Below are positions 36,016 to 44,905 of a stretch of DNA of 64,000 bases, piece by piece. Below the pieces are notes generated by a model. That model saw only the letters and a program-made list of their open reading frames with translations, was not told the origin of the DNA and did no database searches. This DNA is from an uncultured cyanobacterium (GTDB taxonomy: Bacteria > Cyanobacteriota > Cyanobacteriia > PCC-6307 > Cyanobiaceae), in NCBI GenBank assembly GCA_903871775.1, contig CAIQIA010000021.1:1-64000 (forward strand). The letters run 5' to 3'. The translations under genes and the position numbers were made by a program. Each line of letters starts with the position of its first letter. Position 1 is the stretch's first letter.

Positions 36016-37553
36016 TGGCCCTCGATTCCCCCCTGCAGCGCCGGCTGTCGCTGTTCTCGCTGGTGATGGCGGTCGTCACGAGCACCATCGGCTCGGGCTG
36101 GCTCTTCGCCCCCTACCTGTCGGCCCGCCTGGCGGGTCCCGCCAGCCTGCTGGCCTGGCTCGCCGGCGGTCTGATGGCCTTTCTCATCGCCCTGGTCTTC
36201 GCTGAGCTCGGGGCGCTGGTCAGCAGCTCCGGCGCCCTGGCCCAGGTGCCGCTGCTCACCCACGGGCGGCTGGCGGGCTTCCTCGGTGGCTGGACCGCCT
36301 GGCTGGGCTACGTCGCCCTGCCCACCATCGAGGTGCTCGCCACCGTCGAATACCTGGGCACCGTGCTGCCCTGGCTGGTGCAGGATCACGGCGGCAGCAG
36401 TGGCCTCACCCCGGCGGGCCTGGCCTGGGCGGCGGTGCTGCTGCTGCTGTTCGGCTGGATCAACCTCAGCGGCATCGACGCCCTGGCCCGCTGGATCAAC
36501 GGGCTCACGGTCTGGAAACTGCTGGTGCCCCTGGCCACGGCTCTCGTGCTGATCGCCGTCGCCTCCCATCCGACCAACCTGCAGGTCGGTGGGGTCACCG
36601 TCGCCGGTGGCCTCGAGGCCCTCAGCACCGGCGGCATTCTCTTCAGCCTGCTGGGCTTCCGCACCGCCATGGACCTGGCGGGTGAGGCGCGCCAGCCCCA
36701 GCGGGATGTGCCCCTGGCCATGGGCCTCGGGCTGGGGGTGTCCCTGGCGATCTATCTGGTGCTGCAGCTGGCCTTTCTGCTGGCGGTGCCCCCGGCCGAC
36801 CTGGCGCGGGGCTGGGGCGGGCTGTCGCTCACGGCCCAGGGCGGCCCGCTGGTGGCGGTGGTGCTGGCGCTCGGCCTGCCGCTGCTGGCGACATTGCTGA
36901 TCACCGATGCGGTGGTCTCCCCCAGCGCCACGGCGATGGCGTACATGGGCACCGCCGCCCGCGTGAACTGGATGATGGCCACCCTGGGGCTGCTGCCGGC
37001 CCGCTTCGCCAGCCTCAACCGGGCCGGGGTGCCGGCCTCGGCCCTGCTGGCCACGGTGGCGGTGGGGGTGCTGCTGCTGCTGGCCGGTCCGAGCTGGAGC
37101 GCCGCCGTCAGCCTCGTCACCGCCGCCCTGGTGATCGCCCTGGCGACGGGGCCCGTGAGCCTGCTGGCCCTGCGGCGCCAGCGCCCTGATCTGCCACGGC
37201 CCTACCGGCTGCCCCTGGCCGAAGTGCTCTGTCCCCTGGCCTTCGTGGCGGCCAGCTGGGCGATCGTGTGGTGCGGCTGGTCCAGCCTGCAGCTGGCGGT
37301 GCCGGTGGTGCTGCTGCCCACGTTGCTGCAGCTGGCCCGTGGTCGCGGCGCCGATGGGGGAGGGGTGCTCTGGTGGTTCCCTTACCTTGTCGGGCTGGCC
37401 CTGGCGGCCGCCCTGTTCGGGCCCGGGCGCCCCTGGGCCCTGCCCTCCTGGCAGCTGCTGCTGGTGGTTGCAGGATTCTCCCTGGCGATCTTCCCCCTCG
37501 CGCTGGCCTCCCGCCTCGACGAACCCTCGCCGGAGGCTGGCCTCAGGCTGTGA
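36015..37553 (+). CDS. APC-family amino acid permease
   Basis: This 512-residue protein has about 12-14 membrane segments and the N-terminal APC signature (TSTIGSGWLFAPYLSARLAGP). Further family features are FAELGALVSSSG, the Gly-rich segment around GGILFSLLGFRTAMDLAGEAR, and RPYRLPLAE late in the protein. It is probably a proton-coupled amino acid or amine transporter of the plasma membrane. The start overlaps the upstream ABC ATPase stop, so the two transport genes are co-translated although their classes do not normally form one complex. Confidence 0.9.
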   Translation: MALDSPLQRRLSLFSLVMAVVTSTIGSGWLFAPYLSARLAGPASLLAWLAGGLMAFLIALVFAELGALVSSSGALAQVPLLTHGRLAGFLGGWTAWLGYVALPTIEVLATVEYLGTVLPWLVQDHGGSSGLTPAGLAWAAVLLLLFGWINLSGIDALARWINGLTVWKLLVPLATALVLIAVASHPTNLQVGGVTVAGGLEALSTGGILFSLLGFRTAMDLAGEARQPQRDVPLAMGLGLGVSLAIYLVLQLAFLLAVPPADLARGWGGLSLTAQGGPLVAVVLALGLPLLATLLITDAVVSPSATAMAYMGTAARVNWMMATLGLLPARFASLNRAGVPASALLATVAVGVLLLLAGPSWSAAVSLVTAALVIALATGPVSLLALRRQRPDLPRPYRLPLAEVLCPLAFVAASWAIVWCGWSSLQLAVPVVLLPTLLQLARGRGADGGGVLWWFPYLVGLALAAALFGPGRPWALPSWQLLLVVAGFSLAIFPLALASRLDEPSPEAGLRL

Positions 37554-38967
37554 TCGTCTCGGGGGCGCCGGCGGGGTCGGCCTCCACCGGCAGCGGCGCC
37601 CGCTCGAGACCCACGTCGACCGCCATGTGCTGGTTGGGAGCGCCGGTGATCAGCAGTGAAGCCCGCTGCTGGGTGCCGATGCTCCAGAGCCACTTCACCA
37701 GCAGGCTGAGGCGGTTCTCGTTGTCGGGCATGAAGCCCAGGTGGGCCACCCCCCACAGAAGCCAGCCCAGGAACCCGCTCACCCGCCAGCCCCGCAGGTC
37801 GGCCACGGCCGACAGCGGCGAGATCACGGCCATGCTGCCCAGGTCGGTCCAGCGGAACGGTGCCTGGGTGCGGCCCTCCAGGCGGGCCAGCAGGTCGAGC
37901 GCCACCCAGCCCCCCATCTGCACGGCGGGCCCCGCCATGCCCGGCAGCGGTTTGCCGTCGGCGGTGTGGCTGTACGAGCACAGGTCGCCCACCACGCGGA
38001 TTTCGGGATGGCCGGGGATTGAGAAATCAGACTCCACGATCACCCGGCCGCCACGGTCGGTGCTGCAGCCGGTGCGCTCCGCCAGCAGACCGCCCAGATG
38101 GGAGGCCCGCACGCCGGCGGTCCAGCAGACCGTGGCGGCCTCCATCACCACCTCTTCGCTGCTGCCGTCGTCGGCCTTGCGGGTCAGCACCAGCCGCCCG
38201 GGTTCGATCCGCTGCACCCGGCCCCCCAGCAGCAGCCGCACGCCGGCTTTCTCGAGGCTCTGGGCCGCCGCCGCCGAAAGGCTGGGGTGCATGGCCTTCA
38301 GCAGCCGGTCGCCGGGGTCCACCAGGGTGACCTGACACATCGCCGGGTCCAGCTGGCGGAAGTCGCGCTCGGCGCTGTTGCGCATCAGGGGGCTCAGGGA
38401 ACCGGCCAGTTCGCAACCCGACGGACCACCGCCGATCACCACCACCGACTGCAGATAGCGGCGCCGTTCGGGATCGGGCGTCTGTTCGGCCTCCTCGAGG
38501 GCCGACAGCACCCGGCGGCGGATCTCGCGGGCGTGCTCGAGAATCTTCATCGGCGGAGCCGACTCGCGCCACTCCTCATGGCCGAAGTAGCTGCTGCCCG
38601 AGCCGCTGGCCAGGATCAGCGTGTCGTACCGCAGCCGCCGGTCGTTGAAGACCACCTCGCGCTTGTCGGTGTCGAGGTCGACCACTTCCCCGAGCAGAAT
38701 CTGCACGTTGCGGGCCCGTTCGAACTGCTCCCGCAGCGGCGTGGCCACATCGGCCTCCGAGACCAGGCCGCTGGCCACCTGATACAGCAGCGGCTGGAAC
38801 AGGTTGAAGTTGCGCTTGTCGATCAGCGTGACCCGCACGGGGCGGTTGGCAAGCCGGTGGGCGGCCTTGATGCCGGCGAAGCCGCCCCCCACGATCACCA
38901 CATGGGGCCAGGCCTTCATGGCCGCTTCCGCCGGCTCGAGTTCCAGAAAAAAGCGTTCCTTGGCCAT
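37543..38967 (-). CDS. Type II NADH dehydrogenase (NDH-2)
   Basis: This 474-residue FAD-dependent oxidoreductase probably passes electrons from NAD(P)H to quinone without pumping protons. The FAD motif VIVGGGFAGIKAAH lies near residue 24 and the NAD(P)H motif VVIGGGPSGCELAGSL near 175. Other family segments are NFNLFQPLLYQVASG, ATVCWTAGVRA and VVGDLCSY...KPLPGMAGPAVQMGG. The C-terminal third has the amphipathic/hydrophobic stretch GFLGWLLWGVAHLGFM typical of membrane-bound NDH-2. The 3' end overlaps that of the APC permease gene by 11 nt. Confidence 0.93.
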   Translation of the reverse strand: MAKERFFLELEPAEAAMKAWPHVVIVGGGFAGIKAAHRLANRPVRVTLIDKRNFNLFQPLLYQVASGLVSEADVATPLREQFERARNVQILLGEVVDLDTDKREVVFNDRRLRYDTLILASGSGSSYFGHEEWRESAPPMKILEHAREIRRRVLSALEEAEQTPDPERRRYLQSVVVIGGGPSGCELAGSLSPLMRNSAERDFRQLDPAMCQVTLVDPGDRLLKAMHPSLSAAAAQSLEKAGVRLLLGGRVQRIEPGRLVLTRKADDGSSEEVVMEAATVCWTAGVRASHLGGLLAERTGCSTDRGGRVIVESDFSIPGHPEIRVVGDLCSYSHTADGKPLPGMAGPAVQMGGWVALDLLARLEGRTQAPFRWTDLGSMAVISPLSAVADLRGWRVSGFLGWLLWGVAHLGFMPDNENRLSLLVKWLWSIGTQQRASLLITGAPNQHMAVDVGLERAPLPVEADPAGAPETITA

Positions 38968-39067
38968 CGTCCGGCAGGGTGAGGGGAGGAGCGCCCGCAA
39001 CGTAGCCAAGGTCTGCGGTGGTGGCTGTCAGGCTTGGATGCGGCCGTCTTCGCCCGCCGCAGGTCCG

Positions 39068-39763
39068 ATGGAGTTCCGTGCCGAGCACCCGGTCCTGCAG
39101 GCCCGTCATGACCTGCTGCGGCTGCTGCTGCGCGACCGGCCTGTGCTGGTGGCGATCACGCCGCGGCTGCTGGCCCTGAGCCTTGCCTTCCAGGACGGTG
39201 AGCAACCCGGCGGGGGTGACCGCATCATCGTCACCTCGCAGGCCGAGGCCCTGGCGGTGCTGGATCAGCGCCCCGGGCCATGGCTGCTGGTGGTGGGGGA
39301 GCACCTGGCCGATGGCGCCGGCCTTGACCTGATTCGGGCGGTGCGCACGGCGGGCGGGCCGCACCGCTGCCTGCTGCTGCTCACCCACAACCACCGGGTG
39401 CTGGTGCGGTCGGCCCTGGCCGCCGGGGCCGATGCCGTGCTGCTCGACGACAGCATCGGTCGCACCGGTGCGTTGGTGTTCGCCGTCGATCAGGTGCTGC
39501 GCGGGCGCACCTTCGTCGATCCGGCCCTGGGGTCGGCGGAGGCACCGCCGGGCCCCGCCGGTGCGGTGGAGGAGCTCACGGACCGCGAACTTGAGGTGCT
39601 GCAGCTGGTGGCCCGGGGCTGCAGCAACCGCGAGATCGCCGAGCAGCTGCAGATCGCCCCCACCACGGCCCGCGATCACGTGCAGGAGATCCTGCGGCGG
39701 CTGCGGGTCAGAACCCGGGCGGCGGCGGCGGTGGAGGGCTGGCGGCAGGGCTACTGCTGGTGA
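39068..39763 (+). CDS. LuxR/NarL-type regulator with a degenerate receiver domain
   Basis: This 231-residue regulator has a receiver-like N-terminal domain (about 1-135) and a LuxR helix-turn-helix (about 169-225: ELTDRELEVLQLVARGCSNREIAEQLQ). In the receiver the phospho-acceptor Asp position reads LLVVGEHLADG, with Gly where Asp is expected. The acidic pair at the first strand is also missing (VLVAITPRLLA). It is therefore probably a phosphorylation-independent or differently gated regulator. No histidine kinase is adjacent. It converges on rluD, overlapping 56 nt. Confidence 0.88.
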   Translation: MEFRAEHPVLQARHDLLRLLLRDRPVLVAITPRLLALSLAFQDGEQPGGGDRIIVTSQAEALAVLDQRPGPWLLVVGEHLADGAGLDLIRAVRTAGGPHRCLLLLTHNHRVLVRSALAAGADAVLLDDSIGRTGALVFAVDQVLRGRTFVDPALGSAEAPPGPAGAVEELTDRELEVLQLVARGCSNREIAEQLQIAPTTARDHVQEILRRLRVRTRAAAAVEGWRQGYCW

Positions 39764-40829
39764 TCGCCGCGCCGGTGATCCCCTGGGTGCGGCGCAGCCA
39801 GGCCAGCAGGCGCTCGAACGGTGCCGGCAGCGGTGCCTCGAAGGTCAGGCGTTCGCCGCTCACCGGATGGTTCAGGGCCAGCTGCACGGCATGCAGGGCC
39901 TGGCCCGGCAGCTCCACCGGCAGGCGGCGGCAGCGGCTGTAGGTGGCATCCCCCACCAGCGGATGGCCCATGTGGGCGCAGTGCACGCGGATCTGATGGG
40001 TGCGGCCGGTGTCGAGCCTGAAGCGCAGCAGGGTGTAGTCCCCCAGCCGTTCGAGCTGCTGCCAGTGGGTGCGGGCCTGGCGCCCCTTCTCGTCACTCAC
40101 CACCGCATATTTCTTTCGGTCGACGGGGTGGCGGCCGATGGCCCCCACCAGGGTGCCGCTCTCGCCGGCGGGAACGCCATGCACCACCCCCAGGTACTCC
40201 CGCGAGGCGATCCGCCGCTGGATCTGACCCTGCAGGGCCACCAGCGCCTGCTGGGTCTTGGCCACCACCAGGCAGCCCGTGGTGTCCTTGTCGAGCCGGT
40301 GCACGATGCCCGGCCGGCGTTCGCCGCCGATGCCGGGCAGGTCGGGGCAGTGGTGCAGCAGGCCGTTCACCAGGGTGCCGTCCCGGTTGCCGGGGGCCGG
40401 ATGCACGGTGAGGCCGGCGGGTTTGTTGACCACGATCAGGTGGGCATCCTCGAAGAGCACATCCAGCGGGATCGCCTCTGGCTTGAGGTACTCGAGGGGC
40501 TCCGGCGGCGGCATCCACAGCTCCACGGTGTCGCCCTGGCGCAGGGGGGTCTTGGCCCGGCCGGTGCTGCCGTTCACCCGCACATAGCCGTTGTCGATGA
40601 ACTTCTGGATCCGCGCCCGGCTCTGCTCGGGCCGCTGGCTCACCAGCCAGCGGTCGAGGCGCATCGGCAGGGGTTTCGGATACTGCAGGATCAGGGTCTC
40701 TCCGGGCCCTTGCCGTGGGTCGGCCGCCGGTGCGGGGGTCGACCCCTCATCCGGGGAGTTGTGCTGATCGTCGCCTGGACCCTGGATGCCGCTCTCCTGG
40801 GGCCCTGGGTTCCGATGTTCGACAGTCAT
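39708..40829 (-). CDS. rluD: RluD-family 23S rRNA pseudouridine synthase
   Basis: This 373-residue RluA/RluD-family protein has an S4 RNA-binding domain (about 57-100, MRLDRWLVSQRPEQSRARIQKF) and the catalytic motif HRLDKDTTG near residue 178, with Asp as nucleophile. It probably makes pseudouridines in helix 69 or a related rRNA site. The N-terminal 45 residues are a low-complexity Pro/Gln-rich extension, and the C-terminus ends in a polyproline run, which lies over the LuxR 3' end. Confidence 0.92.
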   Translation of the reverse strand: MTVEHRNPGPQESGIQGPGDDQHNSPDEGSTPAPAADPRQGPGETLILQYPKPLPMRLDRWLVSQRPEQSRARIQKFIDNGYVRVNGSTGRAKTPLRQGDTVELWMPPPEPLEYLKPEAIPLDVLFEDAHLIVVNKPAGLTVHPAPGNRDGTLVNGLLHHCPDLPGIGGERRPGIVHRLDKDTTGCLVVAKTQQALVALQGQIQRRIASREYLGVVHGVPAGESGTLVGAIGRHPVDRKKYAVVSDEKGRQARTHWQQLERLGDYTLLRFRLDTGRTHQIRVHCAHMGHPLVGDATYSRCRRLPVELPGQALHAVQLALNHPVSGERLTFEAPLPAPFERLLAWLRRTQGITGAAITSSSPAASPPPPPPPGF

Positions 40830-40903
40830 CGCATCAGCCTAGGGGGCCGCCTTTGACCTCCCGGCTGGATCAGGTTGACTGTCATCCGCTGGATTGCCCT
40901 CCC

Positions 40904-41563
40904 ATGGCCCCCACTCCTGACCCCGCCGAGGGGCTGCGGCGGCAGCTGACCCACGGCCGCGGTCGCCTCTGGGTGCTGCTGGCCATCACCCTGGTTTGGG
41001 TGATGGATGTGAGCCTGCTGCGCCACATCGAACATCACCATGTTGTGGCCAACACCTACAACGCTGCCCTCAGCGCCGGCGAACGGCTGAGCACCCTGGT
41101 TTTTGTGATGGTCACCCTGGGGCTTTCGGTCTCGCTGTTCAGGGGCAACGGCCGTGATCTGTTCCGCTGGGCGCTCACCTATCTGATTCTGTCCATGGTC
41201 CAGGTGGTGGCCAATGTGTTGTCGATGGTGGCCACGGCCAGCGCGATCCATGGTGGTGGCCTGACCGGTCTCTGGGATGTGGCGGCGGTTTACATGCAGA
41301 GCGTGATTGTGTTCATGTTCATCTACGTCTTTCTCGATGTCTCCACCCCAGGGGGGGCATTCGTGTGGCCGACCCGCGAGGGCGAGGCTCCCCCTGTGCC
41401 CCATGTCATTGATTATCTGTTCATCTCCCTGAACGTGAACTCGACCTATGGACCCACCAGCGAAGCGGTGGTGTCGCGGCCGGCCAAGCTGTTCATGGCC
41501 CTGCAGGTTCTGCTGGCCATCCTGATGCTCACCGTGCTGATCGCCCGGGCCGTGGGTGCGTGA
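40904..41563 (+). CDS. Membrane protein with a possible ion-channel-like pore segment
   Basis: This 219-residue protein has four to five hydrophobic segments: WVLLAITLVWVMDVSLL, LSTLVFVMVTLGLSVSLF, YLILSMVQVVANVLSMVAT, SVIVFMFIYVFLDV, and the C-terminal FMALQVLLAILMLTVLI. The segment VIDYLFISLNVNSTYGPTSE sits just before the last helix, where two-helix channels place the pore loop, but it lacks a GYG filter. The family is not known to me. It is divergent from rluD. Confidence 0.68.
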   Translation: MAPTPDPAEGLRRQLTHGRGRLWVLLAITLVWVMDVSLLRHIEHHHVVANTYNAALSAGERLSTLVFVMVTLGLSVSLFRGNGRDLFRWALTYLILSMVQVVANVLSMVATASAIHGGGLTGLWDVAAVYMQSVIVFMFIYVFLDVSTPGGAFVWPTREGEAPPVPHVIDYLFISLNVNSTYGPTSEAVVSRPAKLFMALQVLLAILMLTVLIARAVGA

Positions 41564-41586
41564 ACCGCCCGGTCGGCGGCGTGCTG

Positions 41587-42438
41587 TCAGGGCAGTTCGA
41601 GGCTGATCGGCCCCAGCCGTGAGCAGCGGAAGTCGTCGAGCACCCGGGTGGCCATCCGCCCCCGGTCACCACTGGTGTGCCGCTGGGCCGCTGCCGTGAG
41701 CCAGGGGTCGGGGTCGGCGTCGTCGATCCCGTAGCGCTGCCGCAGGACCCCGGGCGCCACCCCCGCCGAGGGCTGGCCGCCCAGGCGGGCGACCAGGCCG
41801 AGAAACGCCAGGGCGACCGCTTCGTCGTCGTAGGCCGCCTGGCCGATGTCATCGCAGAGCGCCAGGTGCAGGGCGGCCTGCTGGTCGTCGAGCCGGGCGG
41901 GCAGCACCCCGGGGGCATCGAGCAGGTCCAGCTCCTGCCCCAGCCGCACCCAGCGCAGGCTGCGGGTGACGCCGGCCCGGCGGGCGCTGTCGACCACCTT
42001 CTGGCGCACGAGACGGTTGATCAGGGCCGATTTGCCGACGTTGGGGAAGCCGAGCATCAGGGCCCGCACCGGTCGCGGTCGCATGCCCCGGTTGTGGCGG
42101 CGGGCATTGAGGGCATCGCCGGCCCTGATCGCCGCCTGCTGCAGCTGCTTCACGCCGGTGCCGACCCGGGCATCGCACCACCAGGGGGTGAGGTCGCGGG
42201 CCCGGAACCAGCCATCCCAGGCGAGCCGCGCCGCCGGGGTCACCATGTCGACCCGGTTGAGCACCAGCAGGTGCTGCTTGCCCCGCATCCAGCGCTGCAG
42301 ATGCGGATGGCCCGTGGCGGCGGGGATGCGGGCATCGCGCACCTCGATCACCAGGTCGACCTTCTCGAGACTGGCGCTGAGGGCCCGTTCCGCCTTGGCG
42401 ATGTGGCCCGGAAACCACTGGATCGTCGGCGCCGTCAA
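41587..42438 (-). CDS. ylqF: Ribosome biogenesis GTPase YlqF/RbgA
   Basis: This 283-residue protein is a circularly permuted GTPase: the G4 motif NRVDM (about 60) comes before G1 (GFPNVGKSALINRL, about 130) and G3 (DAPGV). RbgA-type GTPases help assemble the large ribosomal subunit. The start is a TTG overlapping the stop of the upstream stress-protein gene (TTGA). It gives the family N-terminus (IQWFPGHIAKAER), and no ATG is available. Confidence 0.94.
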   Translation of the reverse strand: MTAPTIQWFPGHIAKAERALSASLEKVDLVIEVRDARIPAATGHPHLQRWMRGKQHLLVLNRVDMVTPAARLAWDGWFRARDLTPWWCDARVGTGVKQLQQAAIRAGDALNARRHNRGMRPRPVRALMLGFPNVGKSALINRLVRQKVVDSARRAGVTRSLRWVRLGQELDLLDAPGVLPARLDDQQAALHLALCDDIGQAAYDDEAVALAFLGLVARLGGQPSAGVAPGVLRQRYGIDDADPDPWLTAAAQRHTSGDRGRMATRVLDDFRCSRLGPISLELP

Positions 42439-42821
42439 GGCACCACCATCACCGGGCAGGGCGCCAGCTGGATCACCCGGGCGGCGGTGCTGGGTTCGTC
42501 GCTCTCGAGGCTGAGGCCGCGGGTGCCCATCACGATCAGGTCGGCCTCGATCTCATCGGCCACATCACCGATCACGAAGGCGGGCTTGCCCTGGCGTTCG
42601 ATCACCTCACAGGCCACCCCCGCCCGCTCGAAGGTGTCGCGGGCCTGCTCCAGCAGCCGCGACACATCGGCCGGATCCGCCATGGTGCCCCCGGGCTCCG
42701 CTTCCACCACCGACAGCAGCACCAGCCGGCTGCTGTGCTGCTGCACCAGCCTGAGCACCGTGGCCGCCGTCTCCAGGGCGGCCCGGCCGTGGTCAATGGG
42801 ATAGAGAACGGTGTCGAACAT
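42435..42821 (-). CDS. Universal stress protein (UspA family)
   Basis: This 128-residue single-domain protein has the family N-terminus (TVLYPIDHGRAALETA) and the conserved C-terminal block around VMGTRGLS...VIQLAPCPVMVV. The ATP-binding glycine pattern is partly degenerate (GTRGLSLESDEPS), so nucleotide binding is uncertain. It is co-translated with ylqF and divergent from pgk. Confidence 0.92.
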   Translation of the reverse strand: MFDTVLYPIDHGRAALETAATVLRLVQQHSSRLVLLSVVEAEPGGTMADPADVSRLLEQARDTFERAGVACEVIERQGKPAFVIGDVADEIEADLIVMGTRGLSLESDEPSTAARVIQLAPCPVMVVP

Positions 42822-42942
42822 CGGGAAACCAGCGCAGGGACCGGGGCGAGCGGCTGACGCACTGTCCTTGTCCTAGCTCCTCAGGGTGCCCGCGCAAGGG
42901 CTTGGCACGGTAATGTCTCGGCGCCGTTCCCAGCCCCATCCC

Positions 42943-44151
42943 ATGCCGAAGCGTTCCCTCAGCACCCTTTCGGGCGACGAGCTCCGCGGCAAGCGGGTGC
43001 TGGTGCGGGTCGACTTCAACGTGCCCCTGGATGACGCCGGTGCCATCACCGATGACACCCGCATCCGCGCCGCCCTGCCCACGATCAATGATCTGATCGG
43101 CAAGGGCTCCCGGGTGATCCTGGCGGCCCACTTCGGCCGGCCCAAGGGCAAGGTGAACGAAGACATGCGCCTCACCCCCGTGGCGGCCCGCCTGGCTGAG
43201 CTGCTCGGCCGCCCCGTGGTCAAGACCGACAGCTGCATCGGCCCCGACGCCGAGGCCAAGGTGGCCGCCATGGCCGATGGCGATGTGGTGCTGCTGGAGA
43301 ACGTGCGCTTCTTCGCGGAAGAAGAGGCGAACGAGCCCGGTTTCGCCGCCGAGTTGGCCAAGCTGGCCGATGTGTACGTGAACGACGCCTTCGGCGCCGC
43401 CCACCGGGCCCATGCCTCCACCGAAGGGGTGACCAAGGCCCTCAGCCCCAGCGTGGCCGGCTACCTGATGGAAAAGGAACTGCAGTACCTGCAGGGTGCC
43501 ATTGATGCCCCCAAGCGCCCTCTGGCGGCGATCGTGGGCGGCTCCAAGGTGAGCTCCAAGATCGGTGTGCTCGAGGCGCTGCTCGACAAGTGCGACAAGA
43601 TCCTGGTCGGCGGCGGCATGATCTTCACCTTCTACAAGGCCCGGGGCCTGTCCGTCGGCAAGAGCCTGGTGGAAGACGACAAGCTCGGGCTGGCCAAGGA
43701 GCTGGAGGCCAAGGCTGCGGCCAAGGGCGTGCAGCTGCTGCTGCCCACCGATGTGGTGCTGGCCGACAACTTCGCCCCCGACGCCAACAGCCAGATCGCC
43801 AAGGTCGACGCCATCCCCGACGGCTGGATGGGCCTCGACATCGGCCCCGATTCGGTCAAGGAGTTCCAGGCTGCCCTCGCCGACTGCCAGACCGTGATCT
43901 GGAACGGCCCCATGGGCGTGTTCGAGTTCGACCGGTTCGCCGCCGGCACCAACGCCATCGCCACCACCCTCGCTGATCTGAGCGGCAAGGGCTGCTGCAC
44001 GATCATCGGCGGTGGCGACTCGGTGGCGGCCGTCGAGAAGGCCGGTCTGGCCGACCGCATGTCGCACATCTCCACCGGTGGTGGCGCGAGCCTCGAGCTG
44101 CTTGAAGGCAAGGTGCTGCCCGGGGTGGCCGCCCTCGACGAGGCGGCCTGA
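42943..44151 (+). CDS. pgk: Phosphoglycerate kinase
   Basis: This 402-residue enzyme interconverts 3-phosphoglycerate and 1,3-bisphosphoglycerate in the Calvin cycle and glycolysis. Motifs: [13 protein letters not shown] near the N-terminus, [48 protein letters not shown] and [11 protein letters not shown]. The ATG at 42943 gives the canonical MPKRSLSTL start. Codon use is strongly biased, as expected for a highly expressed gene. Confidence 0.97.
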   Translation: MPKRSLSTLSGDELRGKRVLVRVDFNVPLDDAGAITDDTRIRAALPTINDLIGKGSRVILAAHFGRPKGKVNEDMRLTPVAARLAELLGRPVVKTDSCIGPDAEAKVAAMADGDVVLLENVRFFAEEEANEPGFAAELAKLADVYVNDAFGAAHRAHASTEGVTKALSPSVAGYLMEKELQYLQGAIDAPKRPLAAIVGGSKVSSKIGVLEALLDKCDKILVGGGMIFTFYKARGLSVGKSLVEDDKLGLAKELEAKAAAKGVQLLLPTDVVLADNFAPDANSQIAKVDAIPDGWMGLDIGPDSVKEFQAALADCQTVIWNGPMGVFEFDRFAAGTNAIATTLADLSGKGCCTIIGGGDSVAAVEKAGLADRMSHISTGGGASLELLEGKVLPGVAALDEAA

Positions 44152-44165
44152 CCCCGTCTGGCGCG

Positions 44166-44582
44166 TCAGAGGTTCCCGGGGGTCTCGCCGCTGCCGCCCT
44201 GGCGCAGCAGTTGCTTCCGCCGCTCGGGAGGCTCGGGCAGGTTGAACTGCTGGCGCAGGGCCCTGGCCTGGGCACGCATGTCGTCCCTCAGGCGCTTCAG
44301 GGCCTCGCGCTCCTGCTGATGGCAGGCCTGGGCGGCCCGGTCGTCGGCGGCGGCCTTCAGGCAGCGCTCGTCGTTGTCGAGGATGGCCAGTCGCCCTTCC
44401 TGGTGGCGTTGCAGCAGGGTGCGCTGGACGCTGATCATCTTCAGCTGCTGTTCGCGGGTCAGCTGGGGGCGGTCAGGCCGGTCGGCCGACCAGGGGCCCT
44501 CGGCACGGACACCGGGGGCTCCGGCCAGCAGACCGGCGCCCCAGGCCATGGCCAGCAAGGCAACCCCCAGGCGTGGGGTCAT
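44166..44582 (-). CDS. Small exported protein of unknown function
   Basis: This 138-residue protein has an N-terminal signal peptide (LGVALLAMAWGAGLLAGAPGVRAEG). The charged, helical mature part is rich in Arg, Gln and Glu (LTREQQLKMISVQRTLLQRHQ, REALKRLRDDMRAQ) and has two Cys about 17 residues apart that could form a disulphide. No family is recognised. An ATG at 44621 would lengthen the signal region. It converges on pgk with a 14-nt gap. Confidence 0.7.
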   Translation of the reverse strand: MTPRLGVALLAMAWGAGLLAGAPGVRAEGPWSADRPDRPQLTREQQLKMISVQRTLLQRHQEGRLAILDNDERCLKAAADDRAAQACHQQEREALKRLRDDMRAQARALRQQFNLPEPPERRKQLLRQGGSGETPGNL

Positions 44583-44644
44583 GGGGCGTCGGTTCCTCAG
44601 GCGTGGGATGAACGAAGGCATCAGCGAAACACTGCGGACGCTGC

Positions 44645-44833
44645 TCAGTGTCTGGGGTCGCTGTTGCCCTGATGTGACCCCGGCAACGCCAGGTCTGACG
44701 AGTCGTGACCATCCCCCGTCGGCAGCTCCAGCAGCTCCCGCAGCCAGAGGCTGAGGCGCCCTGACAGGCGCCCGTCCTGATGGCGCTGCAGGGCTTCGAG
44801 CAGCACCGGCGAGTTGATCCAGACCGGAGCCAT
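44645..44833 (-). CDS. Possible small protein (62 residues)
   Basis: A short open frame with an ATG start encodes a protein whose first 35 residues look amphipathic (INSPVLLEALQRHQDGRLSG), with a polar C-terminus. It sits between two exported-protein genes on the same strand. Nothing else supports it, and no family is recognised. Confidence 0.4.
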   Translation of the reverse strand: MAPVWINSPVLLEALQRHQDGRLSGRLSLWLRELLELPTGDGHDSSDLALPGSHQGNSDPRH

Positions 44834-44905
44834 CGATGGCGCGCCAGACCCTGGCAGTCTCCCGGGCGCGGCTGGGGGCCACAAGGGGGGCGGGGTGGAA
44901 GAGAT

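Noticed and set aside
38190..38215. GGTTCGATCC resembling a tRNA T-arm
   Set aside because: It lies inside the NDH-2 coding sequence and no cloverleaf can be built around it.
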